Origin: Embleya scabrispora
GTDB lineage: Bacteria > Actinomycetota > Actinomycetes > Streptomycetales > Streptomycetaceae
NCBI RefSeq assembly: GCF_002024165.1
Contig: NZ_MWQN01000006.1
Span: 62,001-126,000 of the forward strand
Reading direction: 5' to 3'
Length of the DNA stretch: 64,000 nucleotides
Each line of letters starts with the position of its first letter. The stretch's first letter is position 1. Both the position numbers and the translations under genes were made by a program. The notes under the pieces were generated by a model. The model was not told the origin of the DNA, did not search any database, and saw only the letters and a list, made by a program, of their open reading frames with translations. This document shows positions 25,674 to 34,796 of this stretch, in pieces.

Positions 25674-26852
25674 GTGAACGTCATCGTCATCGGCTGCGGA
25701 GTAGCCGGAGCGGCAAGCGCCATCGCGTTGCGGCGGCTCGGCGTGAAGGTCACGGTGTACGAGGCGTACACCGAACCGGCAGGCCCGGTGGGCTCGTTCC
25801 TGAGCCTGGCATCCAACGGAATGCGGGTGCTGCGCTCCCTCGGCGTGCTGGAGCAGGTCCAGCGGGCCGGGATTGACATGCCGAGCCAGCGCATGTGGTC
25901 GAGCTCGGGCAAACTGCTGGGGGATGTCCCGCGGGGCCGGATGAGCAGTGACGAGCTGCACAGCGTGACCCTGATGCGGGACGCGCTGGTCGAGGCACTG
26001 CGCGCGGAGGCACTCGCGGCCGGCGCGGTCATCGTCACCGGTGAGCGCCTGGTGGATGCGATCACCATCGAAGAGGGCGTACAGGCGGTCTTCGCGAGCG
26101 GCCTGACCGCGGAGGCGTCACTGCTCATCGGCGCGGACGGCATCCGGTCGGCCACCCGGTCACTGCTCGACCCGAACGCACCCACCCCCAAGTACGCAGG
26201 CCTCTACAGCATCTCGGGCGTCGCCGATGGCATCGCGACCGAACCCGGCGTCTTCAACCTGACTTTCGCCCGCAACGGCGCCTTCATCCACCTCGCCGCC
26301 CCCGGCGGCAAGGTCTGGTGGTCGGCCCAGGTCTCCCGCCCCGCACAGCCCGAACTCGGCCTCACCGACGAGGAATGGCTGCGCCGCCTCGCCGCGCTCT
26401 ACCGGCACGAACGGGCGCCGTCCGCGATCCTTGGGGCCACCACCGAACTGCACCGACCCACCCTGATGCACAGACTCGACGCAGTCCCGGTCCGCCACAA
26501 CGACCGCATCGCGCTGCTCGGCGACGCCGGCCACTCCGTCGGCGCGGGGCAGGGCGCGTCAATGGCCTTGGAGGACGCACTGGTCCTGGCGCAGTCACTG
26601 GCTACAGAGCCTTCGGCGGCGGCCGCTCTCTCGACATACGAGACCATCCGCTCGGCCCGCATGGCCAAGCTGGCCAAAGCGGCCTCGGACAACCGCGACG
26701 CCAAGACTGCCGGCCCGCTCACGCGGCGGATGCGCGACCTTGTGATGCCAGTGGCGGTCCGCCTCTTCTACGAGAAGGCCACGGCCTGGCTCTACACCCA
26801 CGATTGCGGCGAACTACCGACCAGTCAACCGGATGGAGAATCCCACGTCTGA
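25674..26852 (+). CDS. FAD-dependent monooxygenase
   Basis: The protein is 392 residues from GTG 25674, just after AGGGGG. The Rossmann signature is NVIVIGCGVAGAASAIALRR with the acidic end of strand two (VTVYEAY). The central motif LLIGADGIRSATRSLLDP corresponds to the DG motif. The second FAD motif is DRIALLGDAGHSVGAGQGAS, then MALEDALVLAQSL (GDAxH). This is the PHBH-fold single-component hydroxylase family that includes TetX and rifampicin monooxygenase. It uses NAD(P)H and O2 to hydroxylate aromatic substrates. Divergent from the TetR gene with a shared operator array, it is likely inducible. The substrate is unknown. Confidence 0.9.
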   Translation: MNVIVIGCGVAGAASAIALRRLGVKVTVYEAYTEPAGPVGSFLSLASNGMRVLRSLGVLEQVQRAGIDMPSQRMWSSSGKLLGDVPRGRMSSDELHSVTLMRDALVEALRAEALAAGAVIVTGERLVDAITIEEGVQAVFASGLTAEASLLIGADGIRSATRSLLDPNAPTPKYAGLYSISGVADGIATEPGVFNLTFARNGAFIHLAAPGGKVWWSAQVSRPAQPELGLTDEEWLRRLAALYRHERAPSAILGATTELHRPTLMHRLDAVPVRHNDRIALLGDAGHSVGAGQGASMALEDALVLAQSLATEPSAAAALSTYETIRSARMAKLAKAASDNRDAKTAGPLTRRMRDLVMPVAVRLFYEKATAWLYTHDCGELPTSQPDGESHV

Positions 26853-26962
26853 CGAGCTCCCAGGCCGCGTGCGCAGGAGTTCAGGCATCGGTGCGGACGG
26901 CTACGGAATCCGACACCGGACCACCGAAACGAGTCCGCAGGACCCGGACGAAGCAGTCGAAC

Positions 26963-26999
26963 CGTGACGGGCCGCCGGAGAATCCGACGGCCCGTCACG
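26963..26999. terminator. Bidirectional hairpin terminator
   Basis: A 17-bp stem (CGTGACGGGCCGCCGGA with TCCGACGGCCCGTCACG, one mismatch) has a GAA loop and lies between the convergent monooxygenase (ends 26852) and secreted-protein gene (ends 27020). Confidence 0.8.
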
Positions 27000-27019
27000 A
27001 CGGTCGAGGTGGCGGATGT

Positions 27020-28840
27020 CTATGCTTCGAGGACGGCCAGGATGTCCTTCGAAAGATTCGCGTTCGAGTCCCACCACGCACGAAGTCGTGGCAGGTCGTT
27101 GGAATTCTCGGCGGTCAATTTATCGATGGCCGCGACCAATTTATCGCCCACGGAGCTGCCTCTCGCGCGGTTCTTTATCTTGCCGTTGAGGGCGGCGACA
27201 ATTTGCACGATATCGGATGCCCATATTCCATCGGTGGAGGGCGCCGCGATGTTCCAGATATTGCCACTGCCGAGAGGGATCTTGTCTCCGAATTTCTGAA
27301 TGGCCCGCTGCGCGTCCTGGAAAGTGAGCCCGTAGCGGGTGGCGCTCAGGCACGCGTCGTATTGAGCGATGTCGTTATCGTTCACGTTTCTCGGATGGTC
27401 GTCCGTGAGGCGGTGGCTCGCACCTTGTTCGAACTCCATGCCACCCGCCACGATATATGCGGGTCGGATGTAGTTCGATTCATGGCCCGTCGCGCCTCCG
27501 GCCGGGTGGGTAACGCCCCAGACAGTGTCTTTATATGCCCAGTACGTCGCATTCTTGACCGCCTCCGGGGAGTCATTTTCGCCGTTCTTGAGGTCCAGCC
27601 ACAGAAGCTTGCGGAAATTTGGCCCGGTGAGGACTTTGGCGGTCGCCTTCGCGACCGTGGTGTCGTCCGCCCCGCTGCCCTGGCTCTGGAATTGTTCCCG
27701 TAGCCTGATCAGGATTTGGGTCGCGGCGCCCCGGTCGAATCCGGACGATTCCAGTGCGTTGTAGGCCTGCCGATTATAGGTTTGCAGACTGAGATCCTCA
27801 CCGACGGGAGGGGTGACGGTCCACAGGTAATACCCGAGGCCCTCCGGATGGGCCAGGTCGCCGACGGTTCCGTCGGGGTCGGGGAAGATTTTCGCCTCGG
27901 TGACGGTCCACGTGATGTTCGGGGCGGACGTCATGTGCGCGATCTTCTTCGCGTCCTCCGTCATGACGTACATGTCGAGGGTGGGGAACCCAGCCATGCC
28001 CGCCAGGCCACTGGCGCCCGGAACGTTGACGGCCTGCAGCAGGTTGCCCAGCTTCTCCAGGAAGCCACTGGTGGGCTTGTTCGTCCCACTGAAGACGATG
28101 GCGTTCTCGATGTAGTTGGCCTCCGAGAGCTTTTCCGTTTGCCCCGGCCGGATCACCTGGGCTTCCCTTTTGATCTGGCCGACCAGTTTCTGGGTGAAGG
28201 GATCGTTGTCGGCGAGGGCACTCTGGGCGTTGGTCACCCGGTCAAAGAGGCTGTTGTCGCCGAAGAAGACGGCATCGAGGACGGTCTTCAAGTCCCCGTT
28301 CAAGTCCCTGCCCTTCTTCACCGTGGCGACCACGATGTTGGCCAGCGCTCGAGGGACGCCGATCTGACCTCTCTTCACCTTCAGGTTCTCGGCCTCGATC
28401 TCGGTTTTGAACCAATCCTGCCATTCCCCGGCCGCCTTCACCGCCCCGCGCATCGTGGCTTCCGTCACCACTCCCCCCACGCTCGCCGAGGTCAAGCTGG
28501 CGAGCGCGCTCGCCATGTCCGCCAGCACGAACATGGCGTGTGTCCTCTGGAGCACATACACGTTCTGATCGAGGTTGTTCGTCATACTCAGGGTCTGCGT
28601 GACGCCGGGGCGCGCCCAGTCCAGCATCGTGGTCCTCTTGATGAGGGATTTCAGGACCGGAATGTTGGTCTGCCCGGGGACCCATGTGCTGTATTCGCTG
28701 GAGTTGTATGTAGCGGCACCGGCGGGGGCGCCCACGATGAAGGTGGGCACGAAGCCGACTCCGAGAGAGAGAACCGCAGCTATGGCGCCGTTGGTCACCG
28801 CCTTCGCCGGCCTGTGTTCTTTCTTCTTGCTCGCGGACAT
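27020..28840 (-). CDS. Large secreted protein of unknown function (606 aa)
   Basis: Starts at ATG 28840 with GGGAGGAA seven bases upstream. A signal peptide is evident: a Lys-rich n-region (SASKKKEHRPAK), hydrophobic core AIAAVLSLGVGFVPTFIVGA and an AGAA cleavage site near residue 43. The mature protein of about 560 residues has no Cys-rich or repeat region. It contains long amphipathic helices (LADMASALASLTSASVGGVV, AAGEWQDWFKTEIEAENLKV) and a Trp/Tyr-rich second half (GLGYYLWTVTPPVGED, NATYWAYKDTVWGVTHPAGG, GNIWNIAAPSTDGIWASDIV). I do not recognise a family. The base composition is visibly lower in G+C than its neighbours, suggesting transfer. It is monocistronic, with a strong terminator at its 3' end. 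Confidence 0.85.
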   Translation of the reverse strand: MSASKKKEHRPAKAVTNGAIAAVLSLGVGFVPTFIVGAPAGAATYNSSEYSTWVPGQTNIPVLKSLIKRTTMLDWARPGVTQTLSMTNNLDQNVYVLQRTHAMFVLADMASALASLTSASVGGVVTEATMRGAVKAAGEWQDWFKTEIEAENLKVKRGQIGVPRALANIVVATVKKGRDLNGDLKTVLDAVFFGDNSLFDRVTNAQSALADNDPFTQKLVGQIKREAQVIRPGQTEKLSEANYIENAIVFSGTNKPTSGFLEKLGNLLQAVNVPGASGLAGMAGFPTLDMYVMTEDAKKIAHMTSAPNITWTVTEAKIFPDPDGTVGDLAHPEGLGYYLWTVTPPVGEDLSLQTYNRQAYNALESSGFDRGAATQILIRLREQFQSQGSGADDTTVAKATAKVLTGPNFRKLLWLDLKNGENDSPEAVKNATYWAYKDTVWGVTHPAGGATGHESNYIRPAYIVAGGMEFEQGASHRLTDDHPRNVNDNDIAQYDACLSATRYGLTFQDAQRAIQKFGDKIPLGSGNIWNIAAPSTDGIWASDIVQIVAALNGKIKNRARGSSVGDKLVAAIDKLTAENSNDLPRLRAWWDSNANLSKDILAVLEA

Positions 28841-29415
28841 TCGATTCCTCCCGGCAGAGCGTTTGAATGGGACACCCGTCCGGACCGTCTCCCGATTTCC
28901 CCACGACGCGTGTACGTACGAGGCCCGGGTCGGCCGACGGGGACGACGAGTCCGAGTTCCCGGACGGGCGCGGAGGGTCCGCACACATCACCGACCCCCT
29001 CGATCACGACCGGCGTCGCGAGGGGCTCCGGGGTGTCGCGTTCACCCAGACGGCCGTCGTCCGCCCGACGTAGCACGCCTCCTCCGACTCGGCGGGGCGC
29101 GGGAGACCGAGCCGTTCCCGGCTGCGCCGGTCGTCGTGCAGATACTTCACGAGCTCCGGGTCCGCTCCGGGCCTCCCGGCGGTGTCGACGGGTGCGAGAG
29201 CGGGACCGGCCCGGGCCGACAGGGCCTCGACCGGACTCTTGCGACACACGGCGCCGGTCCCTCCCATGCGGCACCGGACGTGGCCGCTCACGCGGCGTTC
29301 CCCTCCCCGACCGGTGGCACCCTCGTCGCGGGGCTCCCACCCACCGGTCCGTTGACGGCCCCTGCACCCTAGACGGATCCGCAACACCCCCACCAGAACA
29401 ATTCAGGACATCCAC
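28841..29415. other. Gap with a possible coding relic
   Basis: On the minus strand at about 29030-29160 the sequence DPELVKYLHDDRRSRERLGL, then ESEEACYVGRTTAVWVNATP looks protein-like but has no start and no recognisable family. Otherwise no gene is supported. Confidence 0.3.
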
Positions 29416-29459
29416 ACCGTCACCGGAATCTCGCATTACCGTCACCGGAATCTCGCATT
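29416..29459. repeat. 22-bp perfect tandem duplication
   Basis: Two identical 22-base units (29416-29437 and 29438-29459) begin ACCGTCACCGGAATCTCG. They lie outside any intact gene, next to a truncated methyltransferase, and look like a slippage product. Confidence 0.8.
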
Positions 29460-29552
29460 CCGGCGGGCGTCACAGGGGCGGTCCCGGCCGCGAGCAGGCC
29501 CAAGCCGGCAGGGCACGGTCCACGTCCTTGCCCGAGTCGCGGTCGTGGCCGA

Positions 29553-29815
29553 ACCTGGGTGATCAGGGCGGTGTCGGTGTGGACGAGGGTGTGCCGGCGT
29601 GCGGGGTCGTCGCCGCGATCCAGGCGGTGGTAGCCCTCGGGGGCCGGGACCCGGACGCGGTCGGGCACGAACGCGGTGCGGTCCACCCGGTTCCAGGCGT
29701 CGGTCCGGTCAGGGGTGAGCCGGCCCGCGGCGGCGAGTTCGACCGCCCACGCGGCAGCGTGGGCGGCGGCCGCGGGGGCGGCTGCGGTGTCAGGTGTGTT
29801 GATGCCGGGAGGGAG
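29553..29815 (-). pseudogene. N-terminal fragment of a PCMT-like methyltransferase (graspetide type)
   Basis: The minus strand reads AAAWAVELAAAGRLTPDRTD, AWNRVDRTAFVPDRVRVPAP, then LVHTDTALITQV. This order is that of the protein-L-isoaspartate methyltransferase-like proteins that accompany graspetide ATP-grasp ligases (helix, WxxxxxxVxRxxFVPD, then DxxLxTQV). The SAM-binding domain is absent: similarity stops at about 29553. It is one of several scattered pieces of such a maturation system in the window. Confidence 0.5.
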
Positions 29816-29965
29816 CTCATTTCTCGGGTGGGGCGGGCGGGGCCGCACGCACACACCACGCGGAAGCGCGCGGGCTTGGAACGGGCCACCTACGCGGGCG
29901 ATCGTCGCCGCCGAACGCCGCCGCATCCGACCGCGTCGCGTTCACAGGGACCATCAAGGACTCGC

Positions 29966-31174
29966 TCAGTCGAAGAAGGAGAGATCGACGGCTTCCGCGA
30001 GGGCTCGGTAACCGGCATCGTTGCCGTGGAGGTTGTCACCCATGTGCAGGTCGCTGCGGATACGGGTGGAATCGGAGGGGTCGCGCCACACGGCATCGAA
30101 GTCGAGGACGGAGTCAAAGGCACCGCTCGTACGGATCCAGGCGTTGACCTGCTCGCGTGCCTGGTCGCCCTCGGGTGAGTACATTTCGGAGGCGCCGTAG
30201 GGAGCGATGGTCGCGGCGTGCACCTTTGCGCCGTGCGCGCGAGCTCGGGCCGCGAGCTGCACGTGGGCGGCGATGACGTCGTCCACGCCGACCCGGTCAC
30301 CGGGGAACATCGCGAGGAACCCGGAGTTCTCCTCGGTGTCGGGGGCGAAGGAGAAAACGAGGTCGTTGCCGACGGCGAGCACGACGTGGCCCAGGCCCGG
30401 GGTGGCGAGGATGTCCCGGTCGAAACGGGCAAGGGCGGCGGTGCCGATCCCGTCGGTGAGCATTCGGTTTCCGCTGATGCTCTGGCTGACCACGCAGCGC
30501 GTCGGGCCGCCGCGGCTGTCCAGCCGCTCGGCGAGCAGATCGGTCCAGCGCCGATCCGCGCCGGGGCTGGAGCCGATGCCGTCGACGCGGGAGTCTCCCA
30601 GGACGGCGATGGCCCGGATGCGGCTGTCGGCCTGTATTTCGACGGCGGTGATCAGGCCTTGCGCCGGCAGGGGGATCGCGTCCGTGGGCAGCGAAGTCGA
30701 GGTGGTGACGTCGCCGGGGATGATCCAGCCGAGCGCGTGGAAGGTCCCATGGCAGGTGACGGTGTCGACGCGGCCGGGCAGGTGGAGGCTGATCGTCAGC
30801 CGCGACAGCGCGGCGACGTCCAGGTCGATGGGGTCGCTGAAGAGCGGCGCGCCGGCCGGGACGATGGCGGTCGGCCTGCCGCCGAACGTCACCGCACGAC
30901 CGCTGCCGGGCCGGATCTCGCCGTCGGAGTCCGCGAGGCCGACGTGAGCGGCACCGACGGTCAGGGGCGCGCTTCCGTACTCGTTGCTGAGCCGGATCCG
31001 GATGCGGCCTCCCCCGCCGCTGACGCGCACGATCTGGCGCAGCGTCGCGTTCTCGAAGGGTTCGACGCCGGAGACGGAGTTGTCCGGCGCCTGCGGCGCG
31101 GCACCCCAGGTCCGCACCCAGCGGGAGACGTGCGAAGCTTCCGGGGCCGAAGCGGAGTTGCGGGTAGTGTTCAC
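29966..31174 (-). CDS. SGNH/GDSL-family hydrolase
   Basis: The protein is 402 residues from GTG 31174, seven bases after AAGGAG. The N-terminal 170 residues form a beta-rich domain (SRWVRTWGAAPQAP, RIRIRLSNEYGSAPLTVGAA). The SGNH domain follows with block I AIAVLGDSRVDGIGSS (catalytic Ser in GDS), block II VVSQSISGNRML (Gly/Asn), block III LAVGNDLVF (GxND) and block V SDLHMGDNLHGNDAGYRALA (DxxH). There is no signal peptide, so it is probably intracellular or exported by another route. These enzymes hydrolyse esters of lipids or acylated sugars. It follows the FAD monooxygenase by 150 bases on the same strand and may belong to the TetR-controlled unit. Confidence 0.85.
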   Translation of the reverse strand: MNTTRNSASAPEASHVSRWVRTWGAAPQAPDNSVSGVEPFENATLRQIVRVSGGGGRIRIRLSNEYGSAPLTVGAAHVGLADSDGEIRPGSGRAVTFGGRPTAIVPAGAPLFSDPIDLDVAALSRLTISLHLPGRVDTVTCHGTFHALGWIIPGDVTTSTSLPTDAIPLPAQGLITAVEIQADSRIRAIAVLGDSRVDGIGSSPGADRRWTDLLAERLDSRGGPTRCVVSQSISGNRMLTDGIGTAALARFDRDILATPGLGHVVLAVGNDLVFSFAPDTEENSGFLAMFPGDRVGVDDVIAAHVQLAARARAHGAKVHAATIAPYGASEMYSPEGDQAREQVNAWIRTSGAFDSVLDFDAVWRDPSDSTRIRSDLHMGDNLHGNDAGYRALAEAVDLSFFD

Positions 31175-31324
31175 GATCGGGCTCCTTGGGCCTTGGGTTT
31201 CGGGGCTGATCCGGGACGCACGGCGACCGAGGCACCGCCGACGGCCGGCATCGCTGCCGGGACCGGCCCGGCCGAGGCCGAGGGCGACCACCGCCTCGTC
31301 GCGCCGGGCGCCGCGAAAATGCCT

Positions 31325-32848
31325 TCAGGTGTCGGGTGCGCCGAACCACCGGGTGGCGGCCTGCGCGAACGCCTCACGATCGGGTGTGTGCTCACTCGCC
31401 CACGCCACGACGCCGTCGGGACGGACGAGCAGGGCGGTGAAACCGAGGTCGTTGCGAGCCCGTCCCGCCGCGTAGCGGATCCGGCCCTTCCATCTCCCGG
31501 CCGCGTCCCGGAGCACGCGTTGGGCGCCGAATTCGAGTACGACGCCCCGACCCCGGTGCAGCAGTTCGCCCAGGCGAATGCCGTCCGCGAAGCGGAAGTC
31601 GGGCGCGGTGCGGCCGACGAGCGGTTGCTCGTCGGCCAGGTCGTAACGGTTGAACAGACCCGACGTCGTGCGGTAGACGTGCGTGGTGCCGTCGGAGGTG
31701 CTCATCAGGTCGTGGACCAGTCGGCGCAGCGCCGGGGCGTTGGGGCCCGGCTTCATCGTCGCCACCTGGGCGCGGGACCAGTCGAGCACGGCGGCGCCGA
31801 CGGGGTGCCGCTCACCGGTGTACGTGTCGAGCAGGCCGTCCGGCGCCGTGCCTCGCACCGCGGCGGCGAGTTTCCATCCGAGGTTGACGGCGTCGCCGAT
31901 GCCGAGATTGAGTCCCTGTCCGCCGAGCGGTGAGTGGATGTGGGCGGCATCGCCTGCGAGCAGAACGCGGCCCCGGCGGTAGGTGGTCGCCTGCATCGCG
32001 CGATCGGTGAAGCTGGACGCGAGGTGGACCTCGGTCAGCGTCACGTCGGTGCCGGAGATGCGGCGCAGCACCGTCTGGAGGTGCTTGGGGGTGAGCGGCC
32101 GGGAGCGGTCGAAGGCGCCCCCGTCGAAGTCCATCATCCCCAGGTGTCCTTCGAACGGCGTTCGCAGGAACATGCCGTTCGCCGTCGGGTTGAACCCGAG
32201 GGGCAGCCGGTCGGGGTCGGCGAAGGTGACCTGGGCGACGTAGCCGGTGAACAGGGGCTCGGTGCCGACGAAATCGAAGCCCGCGAGCGTGCGAACCGTG
32301 CTGCGCCCGCCGTCGCAGCCCACCAGCCAGCGCCCCTGGTACCGCCGTCCGGCGGCGGTGACGGTCACGACATGGTCGTCTTGCGTCACGGCGGTGACGT
32401 CGGCGCGCCGGACGATCTCCACGCCGAGCGTGGCGGCCCGCTCGGACAGCACGTGCTCGATCGCCGCCAGGCTGGTCATGAAGCCCTCCATCGCCGGACC
32501 GGGTAGCCGGTAGCGGAGGGCGGTCGACTCGATATCGGCCGCGTCGAGTGTCATTCCCGCGAAGTGGCTCAGGTCCTGGGGTGCGGGCGCCTCGCTCGCT
32601 TCGGGGGCGGCGCCGAGCGTGTCCACATCGGCGCCCGAGGCCCTCGCCGTCGCCTCCAGCAGTCCGCGGCGGTAGAGCGTCTCGGCCGACGCGGCGTTCA
32701 GGCCCCGCATCCCGAGCGGGAGTGTCTTCCACGGTGGAGTCGCTTCCTGTTCCCGCTCGAGGACCAGAACCGAAGCACCGGACAGGGCCACCTCGCCGGC
32801 CAGGAACAGGCCGACCGGGCCGCCGCCCGCGATTATCACGTCGTACAT
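31325..32848 (-). CDS. FAD-dependent aromatic monooxygenase (PHBH fold)
   Basis: The protein is 507 residues from ATG 32848, a few bases after GGAGAA. The opening MYDVIIAGGGPVGLFLAGEV is followed by ALSGASVLVLERE, the dinucleotide-binding motif. The central motif is RWLVGCDGGRSTVR. The second FAD motif is GRVLLAGDAAHIHSPLGGQG, then LNLGIGDAVNLGWKLAA. The C-terminal 110 residues form the thioredoxin-like domain of phenol/polyketide hydroxylases (PLVGRTAPDFRFADGIRLGE, ALLVRPDGVVAWAS). This resembles the aromatic-polyketide oxygenases. The TetR gene at 32921-33619 lies immediately upstream on the same strand, and the SGNH hydrolase lies downstream. Confidence 0.92.
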   Translation of the reverse strand: MYDVIIAGGGPVGLFLAGEVALSGASVLVLEREQEATPPWKTLPLGMRGLNAASAETLYRRGLLEATARASGADVDTLGAAPEASEAPAPQDLSHFAGMTLDAADIESTALRYRLPGPAMEGFMTSLAAIEHVLSERAATLGVEIVRRADVTAVTQDDHVVTVTAAGRRYQGRWLVGCDGGRSTVRTLAGFDFVGTEPLFTGYVAQVTFADPDRLPLGFNPTANGMFLRTPFEGHLGMMDFDGGAFDRSRPLTPKHLQTVLRRISGTDVTLTEVHLASSFTDRAMQATTYRRGRVLLAGDAAHIHSPLGGQGLNLGIGDAVNLGWKLAAAVRGTAPDGLLDTYTGERHPVGAAVLDWSRAQVATMKPGPNAPALRRLVHDLMSTSDGTTHVYRTTSGLFNRYDLADEQPLVGRTAPDFRFADGIRLGELLHRGRGVVLEFGAQRVLRDAAGRWKGRIRYAAGRARNDLGFTALLVRPDGVVAWASEHTPDREAFAQAATRWFGAPDT

Positions 32849-32920
32849 GGGAGTTCTCCCCGAGCGATCGTTGGTGAACCCGGCCGGGTGCGGCGGGTCG
32901 GCGCGGACGGATGCTGCGGG

Positions 32921-33619
32921 TCAGCGCAGACGGGCGAGGCCGCCGAGGACGACGGCGATGCCGGTGAGGAACTGCTCGCGGTCGTCGTGCTCGCTGATCC
33001 GGCCGGCGATGGCGTGCATGAACGGGTAGTCCTCGGGGTCGAGGGCCTGCCACGCCTCGGCTGTCGCGCCCAAGAACTCGTCGCGGTCCGCATGGGGCTC
33101 GACGCCGGAGGTGTCGCCCTCGATGCGGGCGTTCTGGCCGACTGCTCCGAGGATGTAGTGCACAAGGGTCGAGGCCGCGTCGAACCAGTGGGCCTGCGGC
33201 ACGCCCAGCGCGCTCACCTGCCGGCCGATCCGCTCGAAGATCCCCACCGTGACCGGGCCGGCCGGGTTGCGGACGATCTGGAGGATCAGCCGCGTCGCGA
33301 GCCACGGGTGCTCGGCGATCGTGTCGAACAGGGCCAAGGCGACAACGCGGATCTCATCCTCCGGCGTGGCCGCCGTCTGGGCGGGCCGGGTTGTCAGGGC
33401 CGCGGTGACGACCGTTTCCGTCGCCGTGTCCAGCAACTCGTCCCGGTTGCCCACGTGGTAGTAGATCGCTCCGGCGCCGGTGGTCAGGCGCTCGGTCAGT
33501 GCCCGCACCGTCAGTGCGCCCTCGCCGCCTGCGTCGAGCAGTTCCACGGCGGTGCCGATGATCTGCTCTCGCGAGAGCACCTGGTTACGCCGCCCAGTCG
33601 GGCGTGCTCGTGTTGCCAT
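32921..33619 (-). CDS. TetR-family repressor
   Basis: The protein is 232 residues from ATG 33619. The HTH region is LSREQIIGTAVELLDAGGEG, then ALTVRALTERLTTGAGAIYY and HVGNRDELLD, with the C-terminal TetR_C-type pattern (VALALFDTIAEHPWLATRLI). It probably controls its own operon with the FAD monooxygenase 72 bases downstream. A 35-bp dyad centred on 33655 lies 31 bases upstream of its start. Confidence 0.9.
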   Translation of the reverse strand: MATRARPTGRRNQVLSREQIIGTAVELLDAGGEGALTVRALTERLTTGAGAIYYHVGNRDELLDTATETVVTAALTTRPAQTAATPEDEIRVVALALFDTIAEHPWLATRLILQIVRNPAGPVTVGIFERIGRQVSALGVPQAHWFDAASTLVHYILGAVGQNARIEGDTSGVEPHADRDEFLGATAEAWQALDPEDYPFMHAIAGRISEHDDREQFLTGIAVVLGGLARLR

Positions 33620-33637
33620 GCCTCGATACTGCCACAC

Positions 33638-33672
33638 TTGGAGCAATGAACCAAATTGGTGCGTTGATCCAA
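33638..33672. promoter_or_regulatory. Dyad operator upstream of the TetR-monooxygenase operon
   Basis: The core ACCAAATTGGT (33650-33660) is a perfect palindrome. The outer arms TTGGA (33638) and TCCAA (33668) are symmetric about the same centre. This is a likely binding site for the TetR protein encoded 19 bases away. Confidence 0.6.
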
Positions 33673-33676
33673 CTAC

Positions 33677-34678
33677 TTAGACCTCGCCGGGCAGGTCGGA
33701 GACGAAGACGTCGTCGGAGGTGAGTGGTTGCCTGGACAGGCCCTGCTCGTGGTGGTAGCGCAGGAAGGTCTCGACGGCCTTGCGGTTGGCATCGAGGCCG
33801 TAGGGCCACCAGTCCTCGCCGAGCAGGGCACGGTTCGCCGCGAACAGTTCGCTGAACCAGGGGGTGATCACCGCCATGTGCTGCTTGGCAGCGCCGGCTC
33901 GGTAGCGTTCCTGCACGATCTCCTTGGCCTGGTTGAAGGCGCGGTACACCGACTGTGTCAGACCGGGCACTCGGGCCAGGTCACGGCGGATGGCGACGAC
34001 GTGCATCATCGGGAAGATGCCGGTACGGCGGTAGTAGTCGCGCTCGGCCGACTCGTAGTCGACGAACAGTCGCCGGATCTTCGTCGTCGAGGCGTCGATG
34101 AGGGCCTGCGGGACGTCGACCGACAGCAGGGCATCGATCTCGCCCGCCTCGAGCATGGCACCCAGGGTCTGCTCGCCCTCGGTGTGACGGATCTCGACGC
34201 CGTCCGGGACAGGCTGCGGAATCCACTCGAAGGCGGGGATCGGGTGATTGGTGCCGCCGATCACCCAGCGCATCCGATCGGGTGTGACGCCGTACTCCTC
34301 GGCCAGGATGCCCTTCATCCAGACACCCGGGTCGGAGCCGTACAGCGCGAACTCGCCGACCGTCTTGCCGGCGAGATCCCGGGGCTTCTCGATGCCGCTG
34401 TCGGTGTTCACGAACAGCGCCGAGTGGCGGAAGTTACGGTTCGGGAAGATCGGCAGGGCCAGGAAGGGCGAGTCGTCCCGGTCGAAGGTGCGCAGGAAGT
34501 AGGTCAGCCCGAACTCGGCGATGTCCAGTTCGCCCTCGGCCATGCGGCGGAAGACGTCGGAGACCAGCGGCGAGGTTTCCAGGACGGTGTCGACGCCCTC
34601 GATCGCGACCCGCCCGTCGAACAGCGCCTCGGTGTGCTCGTAACGGTAGACGCCCACCTTGAGCCTCACATCGGTCAC
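33677..34678 (-). CDS. Periplasmic-binding-fold protein (4,5-dihydroxyphthalate decarboxylase-like)
   Basis: The protein is 333 residues from ATG 34678. The N-terminus reads RLKVGVYRYEHTEALFDGRV, then AEGELDIAEFGLTYFLRTFD. The core includes PIFPNRNFRHSALFVNTDSG and KPRDLAGKTVGEFALYGSDP. This is the type-2 periplasmic-binding-protein fold of the family annotated either as 4,5-dihydroxyphthalate decarboxylase or as ABC substrate-binding protein. No signal peptide or lipobox is present, which favours a cytoplasmic enzyme over a transporter component. It is transcribed divergently from a broken TetR gene at 34797; the intergenic region carries an inverted repeat. Confidence 0.85.
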   Translation of the reverse strand: MTDVRLKVGVYRYEHTEALFDGRVAIEGVDTVLETSPLVSDVFRRMAEGELDIAEFGLTYFLRTFDRDDSPFLALPIFPNRNFRHSALFVNTDSGIEKPRDLAGKTVGEFALYGSDPGVWMKGILAEEYGVTPDRMRWVIGGTNHPIPAFEWIPQPVPDGVEIRHTEGEQTLGAMLEAGEIDALLSVDVPQALIDASTTKIRRLFVDYESAERDYYRRTGIFPMMHVVAIRRDLARVPGLTQSVYRAFNQAKEIVQERYRAGAAKQHMAVITPWFSELFAANRALLGEDWWPYGLDANRKAVETFLRYHHEQGLSRQPLTSDDVFVSDLPGEV

Positions 34679-34744
34679 AACCGTGCTCCCTTCCCGCAGG
34701 TCGCTCCCGTGAATGTTCTTTCACGCCTTACGGTGAGCGCCGGC

Positions 34745-34766
34745 GTTCGCCATCGTCAAGGCGAAC
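34745..34766. promoter_or_regulatory. Operator-like inverted repeat
   Basis: GTTCGCC (34745-34751) and GGCGAAC (34760-34766) form a perfect 7-bp inverted repeat between the divergent decarboxylase-like gene and the TetR relic. An overlapping GAACGTCGTTC follows. This is a probable ancestral TetR site. Confidence 0.5.
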
Positions 34767-34796
34767 GTCGTTCGTTTCCGAAGCGGCGTATGACCC

